64,000 bases of DNA from Pipra filicauda (GCF_003945595.2 NW_024104416.1:1439878-1503877), one strand, 5' to 3'. Counted from the first letter of the stretch, positions 1-14,784 are shown. The notes: generated from the sequence alone by a model not told the origin. Program-made: numbers and translations.

Positions 1-188
1 ACCCAGCTCATGTTCAGCCACTGTCACCAGCCCCTCCAGGGCTTTTCCAGCTTTCCAGCCCCTCTGCCCCAGCCTGGAGCTGCAGGGGGTTGTGGTGACC
101 CAAGGGCAGGACCTGACACTTGACCCTGTTGAACATCACCCCGCTGGGCTCAGCCCAAGGATCCAGCCTGCCCAGATCCAGATGATGT
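1..188 (-). mobile_element. CR1 LINE fragment, cut by window edge
   Basis: On the minus strand this matches the part of CR1 just upstream of its 3' end. Read on the plus strand, it carries the order CAGCTCATGTTCAGC, CCCAGCCTGGAGCTGCAGGG, GGCAGGACCTGACACTTG and CCCTGTTGAAC, which is the antisense of the CR1 reverse-transcriptase C-terminal region. The copy is diverged and has lost an open frame, so it is a dead fossil. It continues beyond base 1, so its full extent is unknown. Family assignment is from recognised word order, not from a search. Confidence 0.75.
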
Positions 189-1039
189 TATGGGGTGCTT
201 TGTTCTGTGGAGCAGGCCTAGGAACGTTCTTAATGTAGAAAAGAAAAGGAATAATGGAACAGCCCTGTGTTCTTTCCAGGAGGATTGAGAAGTGATTCAC
301 TGCCAGTGCATTGTTCAGTAACAGGACTCTGAGAGGAGCAGGACTCGTGCTCGGGGTGAAGCTTCCAGGAGCAGCACACCCAGCTCACAGCACAGAGTGC
401 TGAAAGGGTTCCTGCTGCTCAGAGGCAATAAACCCACAGCAATAACCCTTTATGTGCACAGCCCAGCTTGGGAGTTTTCTCACTAAACTGATAAATTATG
501 ATAAACAGGGGGCTTTAAAGAAAATTTTCCTTAATGGAAAAGAAAACCCTGATAAAAAGCTAATCATACTTGGATATGAAAACGTTTTCTTTCACTTCAT
601 TTTACCTTTTTTTTTTCCCACTGAATTTTTATGTTCCCAAGTGTCTTGTTTCAAATATCTTGGGTATTTTGCAACGCTACCCACAAGGGGTGATATAATG
701 AGTACAGGGAGAACATAACTAAGTGATGTGTAACAAAGTAGTGCTCATTTGTAGGTTGAATCATAAAAAGAAGTTTTTAGAAGATTATTGCACAGAGCAG
801 ACAGGATTGGAAATGACAACACAGAGCAGAGTGGTAGTGGTGAGAATATTAAGAAACTACAAGGTGCAGGTATCTCAATTTTGAAGAGGGTACTTTCAGA
901 GCACTCAAGTATTGCCAATCCTACCAGGCTGAGCATTGGGGTAAACAGCAAATGCAAATCATCATGGAAACATCCTCAGGTCACCCAGAAGAAACGCTGG
1001 GGCTGAGCTACCACATGCTGCAGTATGTGCTGTGTGCGA
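189..1039. other. Unannotated spacer
   Basis: No exon, RNA gene or repeat family is recognised here. The open frame at 452-718 is AT-rich and low in complexity, and does not resemble a protein family. Confidence 0.5.
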
Positions 1040-1293
1040 CAAGAGCATGGAGCTGTGTCAGGGCAGGCTCAGGTTGGATCTCAGGGAAAGGTTCTTCCCC
1101 CAGAGGCTGGTTGGGCACTGCCCAGGCTCCCCAGGGCAGTGGGCACAGCCCCAAGGCTGCCAGAGCTCCAGGAGGGTTTGGACAATGCTCTGAGGGACAG
1201 GGTGGGATTGTTGGGGTGTCTGTGAAGAGCCAGGAGTTAGACTGGAGGGACTTGTGGGTCCTTCCAACTCAGGATATTCTGTGACTCTATGCT
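1040..1293 (+). mobile_element. CR1 LINE 3' fragment
   Basis: A sense-strand CR1 tail. It opens with a GCATGGAGCTGTGTCAGGG block, passes through GGTTGGATCTCAGGGAAAGG and a GGGCACTGCCCAGGCTCCCC block, and ends at GGTCCTTCCAACTCAGGATA followed by the CR1 terminal octamer region (ATTCTGTGACTCTATG). That end marks the true 3' terminus. The copy is 5'-truncated, as is usual for CR1. Overlapping open frames on both strands here (952-1284 and 1058-1390) are by-products of the repeat and not genes. Confidence 0.88.
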
Positions 1294-4200
1294 TCAAAGG
1301 CTGCTCAAGGTTGCAAAGAAATGCTACTTGATTTACTTCAGAAACAAAATATTCAATTTGCTTTTCTGAGTTAGCACCGTCTTGCATCATATTTTTATGC
1401 AGAGTAATACCAAATTACTAAGAAAATTGTTTCTGATTTTTTTTCATTATTTAAAATATTGGTAGCTACACAGTTGTAGCAACAACTTGTCCAAAGGCTG
1501 GAAGTCTGGAGTGATGAAGGCTTCAAACAGTCAACAGATTTGCAGCATTTTTCAGTGGAGTCATTCAAACTGGAGGAAGCAAGTTTCCAAACCCAAGTGT
1601 AGCCTTTCATTAGGCAGAATGCAAGTTTCTCTGGGACAACTATTTGCAGGGCTACAGAACTACATTTGCTAACAATTGTAAAGACTGTTATGCACGAGGG
1701 CACCCTCACCTGTTGCAAGCTTCTTGTGTTTCTTATTTCTGGCATAAGTCAGAAATTCAGATTTGAATGAAAATATTCTGCTTTTTCCTACAATAAAGCT
1801 ACCACAAACTAAGAGTGGATGTATTTTGCTTTTTCTGAAAGGATGTTGTTGGTAAAGCATGAAATCTCTTCCCCAGAGTGGTTCCAACACAAGGCTTTTC
1901 CTGGCTAATCAGTACCGGAACAAAAACAGTTGAAAGAATATTTTCAATTTGCTCTTTCATGAGAATCAACTGACATCTAAAAAGGTAAAAAAAGGCCTTA
2001 ACACCATCTAAGAAATGATAAACATCAAAGAAACATAGACAAAGCTTTGTTCTCTGTCCTCAAGAAGTGCCTATTGTTCACCTGGTGTCTGAGTCAGCTG
2101 CCCTGGTCTCACAAACGGGAGCATCAGAGCAAAAGAAACACGTTAAATGAAACAAGTTGTTCCCTGGCTTTAAGCAAACACCAGACCAAACATGTTGTCC
2201 CATTACCACCTTTCACAGAACACCAAGGGCTGATGGACAGCATGTGTAACTTCTGCTTATCAAGGACAAAATTTGAATCTACGGGATAAAAATGTCCCAA
2301 CTAACTTATTTTGATTTCTGATTCTTATCTACCATGGGCAAAATTTTAGAAATAGAACAAAACACATTAGTTTCAAATTTTTAATATTAGTCTTAAATAT
2401 TGTGGTTTAGTAAATAAATTGACTAAATCCTTTCAGTCCCAGATATAACTTATTAATGCAGCATCTTGTGTATAAAAAGAGAGCAATGGACCAGGATAAC
2501 CAGAGAAATAGTAACAGATGTCAGAAGACAGTGACATGGGCATTGCCTGATTTTAAGATTGGTAATACTGGATTGCAAGTCTGTTTAATAAAGACTTTTT
2601 CTCTCTCTTTTTTTTTCCTTATTTTCTTATATTATTATTATTATGAGGAGAACAGCATTGTAATGAAATGGAAAGAGTCTTGTATTCCTCCTTGGTCTCC
2701 TCTGTGTGTCCTGTGTTCTCAGAGGAATGCATCTCACATTTAGGTGGTGTCAGGAACAGGGTGTTCTCTCTGATTACAGCAGCCCCACAAAAGTTCTAAG
2801 GGTGTGTTTGCATCCTTCACATCTACACACAAGCACAACAACTGGAGGGAATATGGCCCTAAGTGGTTTTTAACCCCATTCATCAAATGCCAGTTTAACA
2901 TCAAAGTTTCACGCTCCCTTAACATCCAAACTGACAAATTTAAGAGACAGCCTTTGCTATGAGTTTGTTTTAAAAGCAATGCAAGGAAGGATTAGTTTTG
3001 TCATTCTTAAGAAGAAAGAGAATATGATTTCTAACACACTCTTGGTGAGCTGGGGAGGAAGGCAAGCATAGCACACATTACAATGACTTGAATGACTTGA
3101 CAGCTGTTAGCTAAACAATACAACATTAATTTTCAACATTTTTGCACATGGCTGGGTGAGAGATCCCTTAATCCCAGTTCCTATTCTACTTCTGTCTCAT
3201 TGTTGCTGTCTCCTTTTGTATCACTTATTATAATCAGTTCCTGCTGTATACTCCCTTTCACCTTATTATTGTTGCAAAACTAAGGTACTGGGTTAATTCA
3301 GACTCGCTTCCCCGGGGTACATTAAGATGGATTTAAGTACTTTATTGAGACAGTCTGACTTCAAAAGCTGCTTTATCAGTTACTACCAGAGAGAGAGACC
3401 CATCCACGACAGCAGTAAACTAACCATAAATTCTCATATTCTATATGCCGAGTGACTTTCAAAAGGAGAACTATTGATTTTGTCATTTATGAATGGATTT
3501 AGTCAAATTAGTCTTTTCATTGTGCACAATAAAGCAGCATTGTGATTAGGAATTAGAGGATAAAACTGTGTGGAACAAATGAAACTGCCATTTTTGGGAT
3601 CCTTGGCACAAATTCAATAAGCTTTAGTTATGCCACCCTGATCATTTTGTTCAAGACCAGCTACTCTCCATATTTTGATTATCTTCAAAGGAAAGGAAAA
3701 GTGGCCTCTGCCTTCAAGAGGCACTTCCACAAGACTTAACCTTTCAAAGAGCTCTCCTGTCTTTACCTTTGAAAGAGCTAATAACTTGTTTACTGAAATG
3801 GCAGCAGTGTTTAGAGGCACTCTTGAAATCAGACAAAGATTACACAGGGAAACAAACAGAGAGACTGTCACTGTCAACAACAAATTAAGTTTGCTCTGAA
3901 AATGTAAAATGTTTAGAGTGGAGCAGACATCACTGAGCATTACGCTACTCAAGCCCCTGAACTTTTCCAAACACAATAAGCACTGATGGGCCCTGGATAC
4001 CTTTCCCTGAAGAGCCTCTCCAGATGGTTATTTCAGTATCTGGGCTCTATTGCTGGAAACAACTAGGCTGACACTCATGTCCTGATTTTCATCCCCTCTG
4101 TGTCTGGCTCACAACTATACAGAGAACAGTGTCAAAGGAAAAGCCACTGGGGAGGGGGAGCTGTGTGCCAGTATTGGGTAGCCTGTGTATTTAGGTGTTT

Positions 4201-5080
4201 GTGCATCCAAATGCATGCAGGAATGGGCGTGAATAGAAATATTAGGATGAAAAAAAATGAAGTATGTTAACCAGCCCAGCACTTGGCACTGCTTAATTAC
4301 TTAATTGAAAAGTTTCTGCATCTAAACTTGACTTTTCAGTATAGGGATGCAGAAAAGCCAAGACTTTTAGTTTCCTTCATGATGGCAACATTATTTTCTA
4401 ATGATTCCTGTGTCCAGGGTTTTTTTTTCCAATTTGACATGCTACAACAGAAATGACAAGGCACATGCTACATCTGCACTCTGCAGAGGGCTCCTGTGCA
4501 TTCATGTATTTGTTTGGAAATATGGACTGGTTACATTTTGAAAACCTTAGTACTATTTCTGAATTTATTATAGTCCTAAATGTCTTTGTCTAGAGAGTGA
4601 CACCCAAAACAAAGTGAAAACAAGTTGAATTTCTAAATAGAAAGTGTTTCAGCCTCTAATCCCCTTCACTTTCAGAAGGAAATGGTGCATATCTTACATA
4701 ACTGATGAATGCCTGGGAAGCAAGTCCAGTGCTTCTGGCCAGTTCTCTAGGAACAGCTCTGCCAGCAATCCAAGAAGCAGGAACAGCCTTTGGAGCTGTA
4801 GGTTATCCAGTGTGTAATGAATCCACTGTGTCCCAAAAGCATCAGTCAGTGCAGGTAGAAAGCAGCTTTATGTTATATACACAAAGCCAAACATTTGTCA
4901 AAAGCTTTGGTCTTACTGTATGTGTAATATACAGCACATTTTCAGAGGAGGAAAACATCATCAGTGCGTTGTAGGTATGCTGCAGTTTAAAAAAAATGTA
5001 GTTAAAAACACAAAACAAAATCCAGATACTAATCCCCCAAAGACTTTTGCTCTTTTCCATTTTGCAGCCAACTCTCAGGT
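1294..5080. other. Unannotated AT-rich spacer
   Basis: About 3.8 kb with no recognisable exon or RNA gene. Open frames at 1395-1745, 3614-3976 and 4842-5195 lack family motifs, have biased composition, and show no splice-site framing that would support an exon. A small tandem AATGACTTG pair sits near 3083-3101. Confidence 0.5.
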
Positions 5081-5084
5081 GCAG

Positions 5085-5160
5085 ATTTTGTCCCCGTTCC
5101 AGAGATGGTAAAGTGAAAACTGAAGTTTGTGCCAACACATTCAAGGTTAACCAGTGACTG
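5085..5160 (+). mobile_element. Possible MIR-type SINE relic
   Basis: The order CCAGAGATGG, AAAGTGAAAACTGAAG, then ACATTCAAGGTTAACCAGTGAC resembles the MIR body (the GATGAGGAAACTGAG block followed by CCCAAGGTCAC and CAGTGG). The match is badly worn and short, so this is tentative. An alternative is chance similarity. Confidence 0.35.
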
Positions 5161-8100
5161 TTAAATGGAATTAATTGATTCTGGTACAGAGACAAAAGAC
5201 TTGAAGCTTGGCTAGCTGTGGCTGCTGGGGGTTTAGACGTTCCACAGAAGCATTTAATCAGGTTCCTGACTTCAGTTATGAAGTTTTAGTGCTGGTTACA
5301 TGGCTTGTGTAAGTTTATACAGCACAGAGCCAGATATGGGAACCAGAAAGTTCCCTCAGCTCAGATTTTGCAACACCAATAACTGCTGTGTCCTAAATGC
5401 AAACTTGCCTCACCATTCAGTGAGGATAACAAGCCTGACTAGGAGAACACACGTTGGATATTTCATGGCTAAGTAAGCAATAGGTTGACTATAAAATTTA
5501 TGATCTGCTAAACACAGCAGATTATTGAATATTAATATCTTTATATTTCTCATATGAACCGTGTTAAAATGAATGAAGTTTAGCCATTCCCACCAAAGGA
5601 TAATGTGGTTAAGTTACTCACTTATCTCAAATAAATGGATAGGGATGTGAAATGGAAAAAAAATGGATATGGAGGTAGGAACCTGTGTGAAGTCACTAGG
5701 AGGTTTACTGTTAATTATCACAGCAATGGAGTAAGGTCCAATATCTCAATCTCAGACTGAAGATGAGAAAACTTCTGCAAGAAATGAACAGATAACTTTC
5801 CTGGAGACAATACCAAATATAATATCAAATTAAAGAAAAAAGAAAACCCACTGATGCACAGTCATGCTTATGCAAAACAGGAATACAGTGCAGGCTTAAT
5901 TATAATGATATCCTTGGGCACTGAGTCTGAAGCAGATGCAAAGAATTAAATACATTGATGTGCTTCACTAAATAAGAATAAAAGGGAAGAGAGCAGCTAA
6001 GGCAGCAAGCAAAGGTGAGAAACCCTCGGTGATTTCAGCTTTAAGTATAGCATAACACAGGTGTTTATTGGGCTCTCTGGTATTTTCAGTGTATGAATTG
6101 TTTAACATGAGCAGAGTAAAACCCATCCTGGCTTTGCCTTCCGACTTCACACACCATTAGTCAGAACAGGTGCTTTAAAATAGGCCATTAATGACTTTAG
6201 AGACATAAAGTAATTACACAAAATAATAACAACGACCACTATACTGAAGTTTTTGTAATTTAAGCAGAAATATATAAAGACATGACTTTAGCTGTTCATC
6301 AGAACAATATTTAATTGTAGCACTCGCTTGGAAAGAGAGCAACTGCTTCAGTTGCCACTGCAGCTTTCAGTTGTGCCATGTTACTTATATCCCATTATCC
6401 ATGTGAGAAGGACGTGCATAATGTTCTCAAATCCCATGGTAGGTTAGGACATACCAGGAACATACATTGAGACCATTTTTAGAAAGATATTTTTTCAGTC
6501 TTCTAACAGAAATTCTTACTGGAAGAGAGAATTTCTTTTGTTGCTGAAAAAAAATGTAGCTTTTTTAGCCACAGAGCATAAACCACTGACAGTCCAGGAC
6601 TTATTGTGTAAATGTCTAACCCAAGAGGATTTTAATCATTGACTTTAACGTGTTTAAGAACTGAGCCCTAAATAATTCTGCCATTTCTACAGCTGGTAAA
6701 CCGTGAAAGCTCAACTGATGTGTTATTCAAAAGTGACCCTGCAAAACAAAAAATAAATAGATCACACAATCTCTGGCACTATTATTTGGAATGTTGAAGG
6801 CATTTGTGTAACAGGTTTGTTTATGCAGCAGTAATTTTGCTCTCCATTTTCCCTTGCTATTAACTAATAATGCAAAGCAAAATGTTCTCAGAGACAAAAA
6901 GAGCCAGCTGTAAACAAATGTTACACCCTTGGAGGCTCATGTTTTCCCTTATGAAAAGCAATGCTTTGGATAACAGGATATAATAAAAGATGCCCCAAAA
7001 TAATACTGCATATGACTTTATTTAGGAGGAAGAGAAGACTTAGACAGTCTGAGAAATGTGCATGTGTGTTAAAAAAAGGCACCCTGGAAACTGAGGATTT
7101 GCTGAACTTGAAAATCCACAATGAGTTAGGCAACCAAATGACAGGTAGAGAGGTATAGAATATTATCCATAGTATTATTTTAAGAGTGGAGTCTAAATTC
7201 TAGTTTCTTTGTATTGTTAACTTAAGTCTTTGTAAGACTCTGTTTACAACCTGACACCTGAAAATGGATACAGTGAAAATGAAACCTTTCCTTCAACTTT
7301 TATGGTAATTTCCCCATTTTTCTTATGTGCTGTCCTTCCCCCCAAAACGATTCTCTCACTGACAAACAGCCATTTGAATAATCTTTAGATATACAAGTTT
7401 CTGCAGAATGGGAGTTAAGGATAAAGGAGAGAGCTGAATTCCTAAGTACAGGCTGAAACATTAGGATGCAGGAGGATGAAGTGATTCTCTGCCCAGGTTT
7501 TCACTGTTAGAAAGAAGCCCTGATCAGGAAAAATCGACCCTGAGCCTGGAATGCTACACATTGAGTACACGACATTTATCATCAAAGGTCTATGAATATA
7601 CTTGGCCTTATTCTTGGTTAGGACCAAAGGAAACAAAAGCAGTCATTGCATCTTAATTAAGGGTAAACACTGGTAGGCATATGTTATCTACAAGAAGAAA
7701 TATGTGTCTGAATATGACTAGATCTAATCTAAAATGAGTGCTGAGATTAGCCAAAATTCTCCAGACATTATCTCTGTGTAGCACTGCTTTTATAATCTTG
7801 TGCTAAGGCTAAGATCAATGAAACCTTAAAGCAGGGTTTAGTGATGCTGATAGGATTTTCTCTTTTGGATAGATTGTTAGGTGAATAAAAAAAAGCCATA
7901 TTAATAGGAATACATTTAAAGGTTGTACTCACACTACATGCAATATTTGTACTGTAGAAATGAGCTGTAAAACAATCTTTTATTAAAGTACAAAACCCAC
8001 TTTTTCATATTGGTAATGTTACTTCCAATGCTCATGAAATGGGAATTTTTCTGAGCATAAGGTGCCAAATTTAAATTGCAAAAAAAGGAGATTTGGGCAA

Positions 8101-9129
8101 AGATTAAAGTTAATGAATATAGTGAGATCTGTCTCAGCTAGATGGGTTTTATCTAAAGATAATATCTAGCTCTGTATGTCAAACACCCCAATTCGTTAGT
8201 GACACTTCTATCTCTGGGTGGGTTATTTTCTTTAGCAGCAAATGGGTTCTACACAATCACAGTCCACACATTACAATCCCCTGCTGAAACACACTCAAGA
8301 CAGTCATGTGAGAGAATAAAGGCCTTTTTTTGTGGTCTTTTAATCCCAAATTTTCCAGGAATAAACCAGAATCTGCAGAAAATCCATCAATCATTGTTAT
8401 AAAATAAAATCCTAAGCTCCCCCCTTTTTCCTGGAATATCTAAAACAATATTTAACAGTGGTATTCTAATGTGACAGTCATGCCTGAACTACTGTTTTTA
8501 TTGCTAATTTCAGTAATACTAAATAATTATTATGCATTAATACTACAGATAATTGCTGCTGTCAAAACAAACTGTCCACCTGCATTTAGAATTAGATTTA
8601 TTTCTTTTCCTAAATAGTAACTAGAGTGAAACAGAGTTCTCTTTCTAGGAATTGCTGTATGGTGTTCAAATGCAGAGGAGAAGGAGGATGGGTTCAAGTA
8701 CAGGCAGATGTACAACAAGAGCTGAAGTGAAAAAAAGACACAGAGGTGTGGATGTGAATGACAGATAAATAATGCAGGTAAGAAAAGGACACAGACCAGG
8801 CAGAGGAGGATTAGGGGAAGGGTTGGAGAAAACTGGAAGTAGGTTAAGAGGCCTATTAAGAGCACATTAGACTATGGTTCAATAAAAAAAAGATCTAGAA
8901 AAAGGGCAAGACGGGGGGGTTGAAATATGTTCAGGACTGGAAAGTAGTTTTAGAACAGTGATAGTGGGGAAAAAAATATGCAGGAACTAAATGTTATATA
9001 AAACTTTTATGTGCATTTAGCAGTTATTTTACTGGAAAGGCAGTTTTACAGTGAAATCATCAGCTCTTGTTTTAGAAGACAAGCACTTCAGCTCCAGGGT
9101 TCAGCCACCTCACCATCCCAGAATTCCTG
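5161..9129. other. Unannotated spacer
   Basis: About 4 kb of AT-rich sequence with short A and T runs and no recognised element. The open frame at 8530-8865 (minus) is leucine- and cysteine-rich as a by-product of T-rich sequence, and has no family features. Confidence 0.5.
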
Positions 9130-9350
9130 TGTTGGGATAATCATGGAATGGCCAGAATTGGAGGGGACCTTAAAGCCCATCCAGTCCCACCCCCTGCCAT
9201 GGGCAGGGACACCTTCCACCAGCCCAGGTGGCTCCAAGCCCCGTCCAACCTGGCCTTGGACACTTCCAGGGATGGGGCAGCCACAGCTTCTCTGGGCAAT
9301 TGTACCAGGGCCTCCCCACCCTCACAGGGAAGAATTTCTTCCTAGAAAGT
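9130..9350 (-). mobile_element. CR1 LINE 3' fragment
   Basis: Antisense CR1 tail. From left to right it shows the terminal block ATCATGGAATGGCC, GGAGGGGACCTTAAAGCCCA, the CCCTGCCATGGGCAGGGACA block, the CTTGGACACTTCCAGGGATG block and CTCCCCACCCTCACAGGG, and ends near GAATTTCTTCCTA. Only about 220 bp of the 3' end is present. The head reads ATCATGGAATG rather than the more usual CACAGAGTGGTTTGG form seen in the 57.9 kb copy. Open frames over it (9011-9352) are repeat-derived. Confidence 0.93.
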
Positions 9351-12300
9351 AATAATAAGCTACCTAAAGGAAACCATCAAGGATACCTCATGCAATAACT
9401 GAAAAGCTGGTTATTTTTAGTGAACAAATTACCCAATTCAACAACTCATGTGCAGAGGTGTCACCAGGGAAAGGAGAAGGAGAATTCAGTAGTTTGCAAG
9501 GTACTGAAGATCCTGTGGTGCTCAGATTGAACACATCTAGACTGTACTGAGAATGCAGAGCTGCAGTGAACTGAAAACTCTGTGGGTGCAAATTTAAGTA
9601 AGAGATGCTGTACACAGGGAGATAGTTCAGAGCTAATCAGTACAAATTGCCTGAAATAATTTGCTAGGTTTTTTACTAGGACAATTCCATGAGTCAAAGA
9701 GTATTCTTGGGTTTTTTTTCCTCATCCCAAGGCATTTACCTCTCACCAGCCATGATGGGCATTTTAAAAATCCCACGGAAGATGTGAGTCACATCCTCAG
9801 TTCAACTGATCTGGAGTGGTTTCACATCTGAGGCATCTGAAAGGAAAATATATTTTAGTGGCCCACAGAGCACCGAGATTTCAAAATCCTCCCCCTGAAA
9901 CAGCAATCTTAGGAAACCAAGAGCAGGAAACCATTAAAAAGGGGGAAAAAAAGGGGAAAGCTCATGAAAAGTGTCCACTTTTGTTTTCTTATCACGGCAT
10001 TGGTCTGAAACGAGAAAGAGCTGGGATCAAATCCCTGCTCTGATTTTCACACAGCAATTCAAATCTGGAAAATGCTTTTCCAGTCCAAAAGACTTGCTTT
10101 CAAAGCTCTGTTTTTGAGAAGCCAGTATTCCTGATGACAAAAAGTCTGACAGAAATTCCTGATGTAGAATATCTCTGCACGTATAACATAGCCAGAAAAA
10201 CAGTCAATCACAGAATATGTATAGTAATAAAGTAATGGTTAACACTTCCTATCTCCTAAAAATAGTCCTCAGTGTTTTTAAAAGTGAGGGTCTTAACTAT
10301 ATGAGAAAGATTATAAAATTCCCTCTTTGTAACAGAAGGGCTGGGCTCAGCAATTCATAAAGTGACAATGTGGGTGTAGCAGCAGTCACAGAAACGTGTG
10401 CAAAACATTTTCAACATTGATTGTAAAATATTGAGGTATATTAAAGAATTTGCTTTCATATTTGTCTAGAGATTTAGATGCAAGAAAACCCATGTCATGG
10501 GTTAACCTGTAACCGAGTGAGCATAGAGTTAATTTTTATTGTCTCTCTCATATTTTCTCATTTCCCTTTACAGAAACTACACTAACAGTGTTGATGTCAC
10601 AACTTTGAACACACGACAACTTGACCAAGATTTAATTGCAGGTCTAAAATCACTCAGGCAGAAATGAGTAATATTTTAACAGCCTTTTAGGTAAATGATA
10701 TGTTTGTACATAGAAGAAACAATTTCCTGTCTCCCTCTGTTAAACAATGCATTTAAAGAGGAGTCCTATAAATGTGTATTATGTGCAGACTGTTTCTGAG
10801 GGAACAGTTCTAGTCTGATAGCTAAATACCTACTTATAAGTGCTTTAAAATCCATATAGTAGATGTAATGGTAATTCCTGGAGTGGTTTCAGGGTCTTGT
10901 GCAAATACATATTTAAGATGTATAAGATTTATACCATTAAGATTAAACATAAAAAACCCCAGCCTTTGGGACAGACAAGTATCATGCCCCAGACTTTGTC
11001 TGAAATGCACCAGAGTCTTTGCACAAAATTATTACTTTCTCTTCACTGATTTGAAAGCACTCAACATCTTGTAGGAAATACTCAGCACCCATCAGAACAC
11101 CAGGACAGAAAAAGACTATAAGGAGTCCAAAAGACAGGCTGTATAAAATAATGTTTCTTAAGGATGGGAACCTGGACTTAGGTACAGTTCTACCTGCAGA
11201 TAAAAATGTTATACAATGTTTTTTTACTCTAATAAAAGAGGAAGTCAGGGTGAGAGCTCTTAAATGTGCACAGTCCCTCAGAGAATTAACCTAATTTCCA
11301 TTTCTAGTTGGCTTTGCTGTTACACACATGAAACCACGAGGGCAAATGTCGTGTTCTAACATATACCTGTGCTTTTAGTAAGCAGGGGAAGGTCTGGTCC
11401 TTCATGTTTGCACAACTGCATATGCATGATACTAATTCTTCTTGGTTTTAAAATGGGAAATATGTGCTCTGGACTAGGACCTGGCAGGCTCCTTTTCCAC
11501 TCAGAACAACTCAGGTTGTCTCACTCATAAACCACACGGAAAATGGAATTTATATTGCTAAATCCTTTTCAACCTCAGCTATAGCAGCACACAAGACACC
11601 CTAAAATATTGTTTTGTGCTAATTGTAGGACTCAAAGCTGTTTTTTGAGGTGCTTTTTATTGCTGTGCTTCAGATGAGGATGATCCTGAATTCACCAGTC
11701 ATATTCAGTGCCTGTCCTATGTAGTTCCAGAGGGTGACCATGTCTGAATGTAATCAACAGCTATTGCACAAACACCTTCTCCCCTGACCTGCTGCACTTG
11801 CTATCTATGCTGAGACTCAGTGTTCACATAATCTGAATATAATCTGTACCATTTTCCAAGAAGCAAATGGGACTTTAGTACTGTATTGATACAAAACTTG
11901 TAGCAAATTTAATTTAAAAAATAAAATTAAAAATCTGAATTTCATGAAGGTTCCCTTACTAATATGAAAACCAAAAGAACCCAAACACCTGCCACATCTG
12001 CCTAGCTCTAAACATAACCAAGTCTTGGAGCTGAGCCATGCACTTCAGGAGAATGAACTAAAATGTCTACCTACACTTTTGACCTTGTGTAAAGAGAAGT
12101 TTCCTTAGTTCCATTCCCAATTTAATCTCACAGGACTAAGCTCTCAAGGCAGCACAGGCCCTACTTCAAAAGGTGCCTTGAAGAAGGAATTCTGAATTAA
12201 AGGAACACAAGTCTTATTTATGTATCCTGGACTAGAGACAGAATAACATCTGGATTTAAACTCTACTTAATCTCTAAATAAACTCATTTGATATTCCTCC

Positions 12301-14784
12301 AATTCTCATTCAGTCAGAAGCTGAAGGATGTTTAGTAACTGCTACTCTCAATGGCTTTCAAGAGGATTTTCAAGTAATCTTGATTCTATTAAAGGGCAAT
12401 GCCCTGTTTACTTTAATGGGCCAGACTTTGGTCAGACACACACAAAATACCTGGGTAAAGATCAGAAAATTAGCTCATCAGCTTTCAAGCCTTTTGGGGG
12501 TGGAGAAAGAGAGGCACTCCTCAGTGCCACTGAATTGAGATATAAATCATGGCCCCTAAGACAGCTGTGCTCTATGGGGAAATTTTTGAGCTGCAAAGAG
12601 ACTCCAGTGTTTGCCTCTGTGGTTGAGTGAAGTGGTTGGTCCTGAAAGCAACTTGACACATTTTATTCGGAGTTATCAGCTGCTGCTAGCATAAACAGTT
12701 TTGAAAATTCTCACTGAAATATGTCTGTGGTCATGGGGGCTGGCTGAGGCAGAGCAGTCTGTGGCTATTTGGGAAAACAATGAGCAATGAGCACTCACTG
12801 GAGTTCAGAATTTCACATTGTTCAGAAGAATCAGTGAAAACATCGAGTGTACTACTATTTCAGACTGATCAGCTGCAGCAAAAGCACATTCTTCTTCTCA
12901 TCCCTATTAGCAAAGTGCAGTTCTTTTCCCTCATTATACGAGACCTCCTGTTTTCTCTTTTATTTTTTCTGTGTATATTGTGCATTTCATAGTTTTACAG
13001 TTCATATAAGGGGTCGAATCCTGAGAGATGACGACTGATTGCTATGCAGACTGGTTCAAATAGCTGTTCCAGAAAACCTGCCTCTGTTTGAGATTCACTT
13101 GTCTTTACATATTGTTTGCATCAGCCTCATTGCCAGGTTTTTGAAACAAGGGGAAGGCAATTGTCTTGAATAACATATTATTTCCTACTGTGTACATAAG
13201 CTGGAAAGCATTTTGTTTCCTTTATACTGCAAAACAATTTGTCTGCGTTCAGTTAATATATTTTTACCTACTAAGCCTCATATATCTAACACAGAAAACA
13301 GACTACAGGAGGTTGATTCTTTTTCAGACAGTGATCAAAACCTGTAAATTTAATTCTAAAAAATTACCAAATGAAATAAAAGACAGAGCCAAAGTCAGGA
13401 CCCACAGCTACTGTTGGGTTTGTAATAACTATGAGATTCTAGAATTGCCTGCAAGGTATTCATGAAACTTGGGATTCCAAAAGCATAAAATGATAAACTC
13501 CAACTTCCTTGAAATTTCATGTCCTTTGATCAGTTTATATGTTTGAATCTGTGTAAGTTGATATAGAGTTTATGCTTTTATTGTGATTGAGTTGAAGTAG
13601 AGATGTAAATAGTTGAAAAGAACAGCAAGAAAATTTTGTGAAGAGTGGACTCTTACAAGGGTGTGCACTAAGAACTTTTATTGGGAAATCACCTTTCTGA
13701 GAAACCACCTTATCCCTCAATATTTTTCCATTCTTGTTTAGGCTGCATGAAATACTGAGAGAGAACATTCTCTCTCATTCATGTTTTGCCCAGTAATTCT
13801 CCATTATTTGCAGGAAGGTTGTGTTTGGGTGTTTAGCTTGGATAATTTCTGAGCTGTGCACGCCTGGCTCTTATCCATCTGGAACCTCAGTGTTATTTGT
13901 GTGCTATCTCTATACTCTACATCTGTCATTAAAGTATTTTGCATGTTACCTGCTCTTACAGATATATTATCACATGCTCTTATCTTGAGTCATATTATAG
14001 ACATCCTTAGAAGTTGTGGTTTGGCCAAGAGGCTTCCCGAGGCCTTAATCCTGCCTTGGGAAAGGAACTGACTCCTTCAGTGAAAACTCTTCAGTGGTAC
14101 ATATGGAAAAGAATGATAAATAATGCCACTCAGTATTCACCAGATTTTTCCATCGTGGTTTTTTGAGTGATGGAATTAATATTCTCCAGGAATATTAGAA
14201 GTGCTTGCAATTGTCTCAGATTTTACTGCTGTAAATTAAAATGAAGATTAAATTTAGCGACAGAAACATTTTGATAAGTAAGTGTTTTCAGCTTAATAGC
14301 ATGGAAAATTCAGCATTAGATTCTTGAACTGGATGAGAAATAGTTACTACTGCATTATCCACATTCTGAGATGGTGAAAAAACCTTTTCAGGGGAAATTT
14401 TCATTTTTCACAAATTTCTTTCAATACAAAGAGAAACATCATTTTCATTAGCTCAGTTGCACAAGTGTGTGTACTAGGCATCAAAAGAATGTTTTAACAT
14501 CAAGCTTTAATTGCTGTCCTAAAAATTATGCTGAAACCACCCATAGCACATGCTTCTGTGGAGTTCTGTAATACCTCTTTACCTGGTGGATGAAATAGTT
14601 TGGATAAGGGGCAATTAATAATTTTCTACTCTACAGATGAACTTTGTTATACAGTCAGTATACAAGGCAACACTTACCATTGTACAAACCTTGTAGTTCA
14701 AAAAGGCACTTCCACCTCCCAGAAAGCACCTCCTGTCCAAAAGATTGGCTGAGCATCCTCAGACTGGAGCACCCTTCCTCAGCA
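9351..14784. other. Unannotated AT-rich spacer
   Basis: About 5.4 kb with nothing recognised. Open frames at 12328-12630 and 13166-13465 are composition-driven and have no family motifs. No tRNA-like cloverleaf or CpG-rich segment was noticed. Confidence 0.5.
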